A stretch of 64,000 nucleotides of DNA. Source: Crossaster papposus. Taxonomy: Eukaryota; Echinodermata; Asteroidea; Velatida; Solasteridae. Below the pieces are notes generated by a model. That model had not been told where the DNA came from and searched no databases. It saw only the letters and a list, made by a program, of their open reading frames with translations. Position 1 is the stretch's first letter. The number at the start of each line of letters is the position of its first letter. A program made the translations under genes and the position numbers. The stretch lies in contig JBAIAA010000878.1 in NCBI GenBank assembly GCA_037893245.1, positions 62,001 through 126,000 on the forward strand. Direction: 5' to 3'. Shown piece by piece: positions 63,373 through 64,000 of this stretch.

Positions 63373-64000
63373 TATGTAGTAGTAGGGATATGCCGATTGT
63401 AGACCAAATCTTAATTATGTAGTAGTAGGGATATGCCGATTGTAGACCAAATCTTAAATATGTAGTAGTAGGGATATGACGATTGTAGACCAAATCTTAA
63501 ATATGTAGTAGTAGGGATATGTCGATTGTAGACCAAATCTTAAATATGTAGTAGTAGGGATATGCCGATTGTAGACCAAATCTTAAATATGTAGTAGTAG
63601 GGATATGCCGATTGTAGACCAAATCTTAAATATGTAGTAGTAGGGATATGCCGCTTGTAGACCAAATCTTAAATATGTAGTAGTAGGGATATGCCGATTG
63701 TAGACCAAATCTTAAATATGTAGTAGTAGGGATATGCCGATTGTAGACCAAATCTTAAATATGTAGTAGTAGGGATATGCCGATTGTAGACCAAATCTTA
63801 AATATGTAGTAGTAGGGATATGCCGATTGTAGACCAAATCTTAAATATGTAGTAGTAGGGATATGCCGATTGTAGACCAAATCTTAAATATGTAGTAGTA
63901 GGGATATGCCGATTGTAGACCAAATCTTAAATATGTAGAAGTAGGGATATGCCGATTGTAGACCAAATCTTAAATATGTAGTAGTAGGGATATGCCGATT
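63373..64000 (+). repeat. Monomer run at the right edge
   Basis: Fourteen complete monomers and 26 bases of a fifteenth, cut by the window end. Early monomers carry CTTAATTATG, ATGACGATT and ATGTCGATT as after the modules at 58692 and 59558. A private ATGCCGCTTG lies near 63653. Confidence 0.93.

Larger units (their letters stand above)
1..64000 (+). repeat. Complex satellite array filling the whole window
   Basis: The entire window is built from three repeated sequences: a 43-bp monomer (about 1,170 copies), a 44-45 bp linker (82 copies) and a 67-bp unit (145 complete and 6 partial copies). All are in one orientation and I saw no inverted copy. The array is cut off by both window edges, in mid-monomer at base 1 (which is monomer base 5) and at base 64000 (monomer base 26), so its true size is larger. 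Such gene-free, layered tandem arrays are typical of eukaryotic heterochromatin; chromosome location and species cannot be read from the sequence. The family is not one I recognise. Confidence 0.97.

Noticed and set aside
981-63407. Many minus-strand open frames of about 66-121 codons, nearly identical to one another
   Set aside because: They begin at TTG and not ATG in the cases checked. They overlap in pairs in different frames and end within monomers at the same TAA. Because 43 and 178 both leave remainder 1 when divided by 3, the frame rotates with each unit and a stop is met by the third monomer. They follow from the repeat and not from coding selection.
1-64000. CRISPR array
   Set aside because: Repeats are contiguous with no unique spacers, and the window has no cas genes or leader-like sequence.
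1-64000. Bacterial or phage origin with the short frames as a gene-dense region
   Set aside because: There are no non-repetitive coding sequences, no tRNA or rRNA and no intergenic signals in 64 kb; prokaryotic genomes do not carry gene-free satellite of this length.
1-64000. Inverted copies or hairpin-forming palindromes between monomers
   Set aside because: All monomers and modules run in one direction. The near-palindrome GGGATATGCC has two mismatched pairs and no loop, so no structure is claimed.

Overview
This window is satellite DNA from end to end. I find no supportable protein gene, RNA gene, transposase, CRISPR array or unique-sequence island in the 64,000 bases. A 64-kb gene-free array with layered higher-order repeats points to eukaryotic nuclear heterochromatin (centromeric, pericentromeric, subtelomeric or sex-chromosome). 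I do not recognise the repeat family and cannot name the organism. GC is about 35%, estimated from module composition.

Three building blocks, always in the same orientation, explain essentially every base. (1) A 43-bp monomer (reference copy 40-82), about 1,170 copies. (2) A 44-45 bp AT-rich linker (reference 3164-3207). (3) A 67-bp unit containing CTCGAG (reference 3208-3274), usually present twice. Linker plus 67-bp units form an 'insertion module' placed between monomers without breaking their register. I count 82 modules: 65 double (178-179 bp; one is 151 bp), 9 single (111 bp), 2 triple (245 bp) and 6 truncated (75-76 bp). Spacers between modules are whole numbers of 43-bp monomers, apart from a few 3-bp or 1-bp slips and one 34-bp monomer.

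Layout: 1-1071 pure monomers; 1-9 kb a left zone with 946-bp and 1,256-bp duplications; 9-18 kb long monomer runs and the first truncated modules; 18-28.5 kb a 1,979-bp higher-order repeat (HOR), three copies; 28.5-34.2 kb a 3,040-bp HOR, two copies; 39.6-49.6 kb a 4,979-bp HOR, two copies and the start of a third; 50-58 kb a more diverged zone with single and triple modules and marked GGGTTATG dimers; 58-64 kb a right zone with its own variants. Module density is highest in the middle (about 1.5 per kb at 15-50 kb against about 1.0 per kb on either side).

The most interesting structure is positional. In the central array particular monomer variants sit at fixed distances from each module (TAGTTG at -5, ATATTAAA at -3, TAGAAGG at +3, TATACC at +8). 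This code lets truncated modules be read as the scars of one specific deletion that was later copied. The many short open frames on the minus strand are by-products of the repeat and not genes.
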